Shown one piece after another: positions 4,901-6,114 of a stretch of 6,114 bases of DNA. This DNA comes from Treponema sp. (GTDB lineage: Bacteria > Spirochaetota > Spirochaetia > Treponematales > Breznakiellaceae). Position numbers and translations under genes: made by a program. Under the pieces are notes generated by a model that saw nothing but the letters and a program-made list of their open reading frames with translations, was not told where the DNA came from and made no database searches. The DNA is taken from positions 1-6,114 of the forward strand of contig JAIRNB010000076.1 in NCBI GenBank assembly GCA_031258265.1, given 5' to 3'. Positions within the stretch are counted from its first letter, which is position 1. Every line of letters starts with the position of its first letter.

Positions 4901-4916
4901 AAACCCGCCTGGGTTT
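4901..4916. repeat. AAACCC-GCCT-GGGTTT hairpin in the leader of the hypothetical gene
   Basis: This is a perfect 6-base stem with a 4-base loop, followed by TTTT on the plus strand, which gives it terminator-like polarity there. No plus-strand gene precedes it, as the divergent region begins here. On the minus strand it lies 15 bases upstream of the GGAGG site of the 133-residue gene, where it could affect translation. Confidence 0.4.
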
Positions 4917-4949
4917 TACACATTAACGCAGCGCCGGTTTGTTTTCGAT

Positions 4950-4975
4950 TGAATAAATCAGCTGAATAAATCAGC
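4950..4975. repeat. Perfect 13-base tandem repeat
   Basis: TGAATAAATCAGC occurs twice back to back (4950-4962 and 4963-4975). The junction also forms a dyad, GCTGA-ATAAA-TCAGC (4961-4975). It lies in the divergent region upstream of both the hypothetical gene and nudC, 75 bases before the former. It could be a two-site operator or a local duplication. I find no convincing promoter boxes aligned with it on the minus strand. Confidence 0.5.
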
Positions 4976-4996
4976 GCTTCCTTAGGATAATTTCAT

Positions 4997-5039
4997 GGCT
5001 GTTTCCCAAAAACCGAAGTTTTTGGAATGAACTCAGCTC
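4997..5039. repeat. Palindrome of the GGCTGTTTC family, copy 2
   Basis: The core CCAAAAAC (5006-5013), loop CGAA, GTTTTTGG (5018-5025) is a perfect 8-base stem. Outer arms GGCTG (4997-5001) and CAGCT (5034-5038) pair again, separated by an imperfect TTTC/GAAC segment. It shares GGCTGTTTC and TGAAC...CAGC with the element at 2311-2349. It lies 96 bases upstream of nudC. TATAAA at 5042-5047, just after it, could be a -10 box for nudC, but no good -35 is present. Confidence 0.55.
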
Positions 5040-5121
5040 ACTATAAATATACAACTCCCGGAAGGCGGGGGCAATGAAGATTGATTCTTGGACGGCGCGG
5101 GGGTAGCATGGCCGGGTAAGA

Positions 5122-5127
5122 GAGGAG
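5122..5127 (+). promoter_or_regulatory. Shine-Dalgarno site fixing a TTG start for nudC
   Basis: GAGGAG lies 7 bases before TTG at 5135-5137. No in-frame ATG exists nearby that keeps the conserved N-terminal domain, so the TTG start is preferred. Confidence 0.7.
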
Positions 5128-5134
5128 AGACGCT

Positions 5135-5974
5135 TTGAATATCTACTTGTTCCAGGGGAATTCCGTTCTGCTGCCGGAGACCGTCCCCGATACCGGTCTT
5201 GCCCAGGGAGTACCGTTAGGGGCGCTGGAGGAATTACGCGCCGCCGGAAGAACAGAAGGGGGAACCGTCCCCGGCCTGGACAGTTTTACCGTCCCCGCCT
5301 TGGAAGAAGAGGAAGCCTCCGCCCGGATTGAAGGGGTTTCGGTGAACGCGGATTTTCCCCTCCCCCCGCATTGGCGGGCCCTCCCCGTGCGGCAGGGGCT
5401 TTCCCTGGTCAGCCCGGAGAAGACAATAGACGGCAAGGGCCCGGTGGGACGGCTGCTGCGAGCCTACCATATCGCCCAGTGGCGGAGGGATTCCACCTAC
5501 TGCGGAAGCTGCGGAACAAAAAACACCGATGCCCCGGACGAACTGGCCCGGCTCTGCCCCTCCTGCGGCAGAAGGGAGTACCCCCGAATTTCCCCCGCGG
5601 TGATCACCCTTATCACCAACGACAGGGGAGAAGCCCTGCTGGCCCATAACCGCAAATTCGCCGGCGGGGTCTACAGCCTTATCGCCGGTTTCAACGAGGC
5701 GGGGGAAAGCCTGGAAGCCACGGTCATCCGGGAAATCCGGGAAGAGGTGGGTCTTGAGGTAAAAGACATTCGCTACATCGCCAGCCAGCCCTGGCCCTTT
5801 CCCAACTCCCTCATGCTGGGCTTTACCGCCCGCCACGCCTCCGGGGAGATTCACCCCGACGGTGAAGAAATCATGGACGCCCGATGGTTCAATCCCGCTA
5901 AACTTCCCAGCCTGCCCGGTTTCGGTTCCGTATCCCGGTATCTTATCAACCGGTGGATCGGGGGGAATCTGTAG
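5135..5974 (+). CDS. nudC: NAD(+)/NADH diphosphatase, Nudix hydrolase
   Basis: This 279-residue cytoplasmic enzyme hydrolyses NAD(H) to nicotinamide mononucleotide and AMP. Family members also remove NAD caps from RNA 5' ends. Residues 1 to about 115 form the variable N-terminal domain. A zinc ribbon follows with C123, C126, C141 and C144. The Nudix box is complete: G185, E191, then REIREEVGL (199-207) with the metal-binding glutamates E203 and E204. The motif SQPWPFPNS (217-225) is specific to NADH diphosphatases and separates it from other Nudix enzymes. The length is close to E. coli NudC (257), with slightly longer acidic linkers (around 55-64). It starts at TTG, which may hold translation low. 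It is divergent from the 133-residue gene. The next downstream gene, if any, is uncertain. Confidence 0.95.
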   Translation: MNIYLFQGNSVLLPETVPDTGLAQGVPLGALEELRAAGRTEGGTVPGLDSFTVPALEEEEASARIEGVSVNADFPLPPHWRALPVRQGLSLVSPEKTIDGKGPVGRLLRAYHIAQWRRDSTYCGSCGTKNTDAPDELARLCPSCGRREYPRISPAVITLITNDRGEALLAHNRKFAGGVYSLIAGFNEAGESLEATVIREIREEVGLEVKDIRYIASQPWPFPNSLMLGFTARHASGEIHPDGEEIMDARWFNPAKLPSLPGFGSVSRYLINRWIGGNL

Positions 5975-6008
5975 GCGAGTTTCGGTAAGTTAAGGAGGGG
6001 GGGCACAG

Positions 6009-6114
6009 ATGTTTCAAAAACCGGGGGCCGGTCCCCAAGGCGCGGCTGTTTTTGACGCTGCCCGCCCCTCGTTTCGTAGTCCTCCCGGGCTTCGCCCGGT
6101 CCGGTCTACTCCAC
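6009..6114 (+). CDS. Doubtful 5' end of a gene cut by the window edge
   Basis: ATG at 6009 is preceded by AAGGAGG (5992-5998) at a spacing of 10, and the frame stays open to the edge (35 codons). The product (MFQKPGAGPQ..., Arg/Pro-rich later) matches nothing I know. The whole stretch is made of two inverted repeats, so the frame may be an accident of repeat sequence. Seven G residues (5997-6003) lie between the ribosome site and the start. Confidence 0.2.
   Translation, partial: MFQKPGAGPQGAAVFDAARPSFRSPPGLRPVRSTP
6014..6055. repeat. Nested palindrome downstream of nudC, possible copy 3
   Basis: TCAAAAAC (6014-6021) and GTTTTTGA (6048-6055) are exact reverse complements, with a second dyad GGGG (6023-6026) / CCCC (6033-6036) inside. 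The left arm TGTTTCAAAAACC echoes the palindromes at 2311 and 4997. It starts 40 bases after the nudC stop and could also help end that transcript. Confidence 0.45.
6076..6109. repeat. CCGGGC-TTC-GCCCGG hairpin with GTAG/CTAC outer arms
   Basis: A perfect 6-base stem, CCGGGC (6085-6090) and GCCCGG (6094-6099) around a 3-base loop, is extended by CC/GG and by GTAG (6076-6079) with CTAC (6106-6109), with small internal mismatches. It directly follows the previous palindrome. It may be a repetitive extragenic palindrome or a nudC 3' structure. No T-run is seen before the window ends. Confidence 0.45.

Noticed and set aside
5234..5854. Minus-strand frame of 206 codons
   Set aside because: It is antisense to nudC, which carries every diagnostic motif.

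Overview
The window is chromosomal, fairly GC-rich (estimated by eye in the upper fifties percent), and reads like a spirochaete of the Treponema / Breznakiellaceae group. That assignment is inference. It rests on the style of the 443-residue phosphofructokinase, an AmmeMemoRadiSam-type radical SAM enzyme, strong purine-rich Shine-Dalgarno sites and many short palindromes between genes. There is no tRNA, rRNA, CRISPR array, transposase or phage gene.

Layout from left to right. A leader region with no confident gene (1-232) precedes a small DUF1508/YegP-like protein with a Lys/Ala/Pro-rich tail (233-526, +). A 421-base gap rich in inverted repeats (527-947) separates it from a convergent 6-phosphofructokinase gene (948-2279, -). 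A 303-base divergent promoter region (2280-2582) leads to a predicted secreted nitroreductase-fold protein (2583-3146, +). A short convergent gap with a triplicated 12-base palindrome and a terminator-like dyad (3147-3251) is followed by the radical SAM gene amrS (3252-4349, -), which lies 123 bases downstream of an unrecognised 133-residue protein (4473-4874, -). A second divergent region (4875-5134) carries a 13-base tandem repeat and a strong palindrome. It leads to the NAD(H) diphosphatase nudC (5135-5974, +). The right edge (5975-6114) has more palindromes and only a doubtful start of another gene.

The genes are mostly single housekeeping units in alternating orientation, not one pathway. 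The phosphofructokinase commits sugar to glycolysis, NudC hydrolyses NAD(H) or NAD caps on RNA, and the nitroreductase-like protein would be a flavin/NAD(P)H-type protein placed outside the cytoplasm. The hypothetical gene and amrS are probably co-transcribed on the minus strand.

I see no clear new multi-gene system. The most unusual signals are the exported nitroreductase, the histone-H1-like tail on the DUF1508 protein, the non-coding gap at 527-947 with a duplicated GAAGCGGA-core motif around a perfect hairpin, and a family of related palindromes with a GGCTGTTTC-type left arm spread over three intergenic regions.
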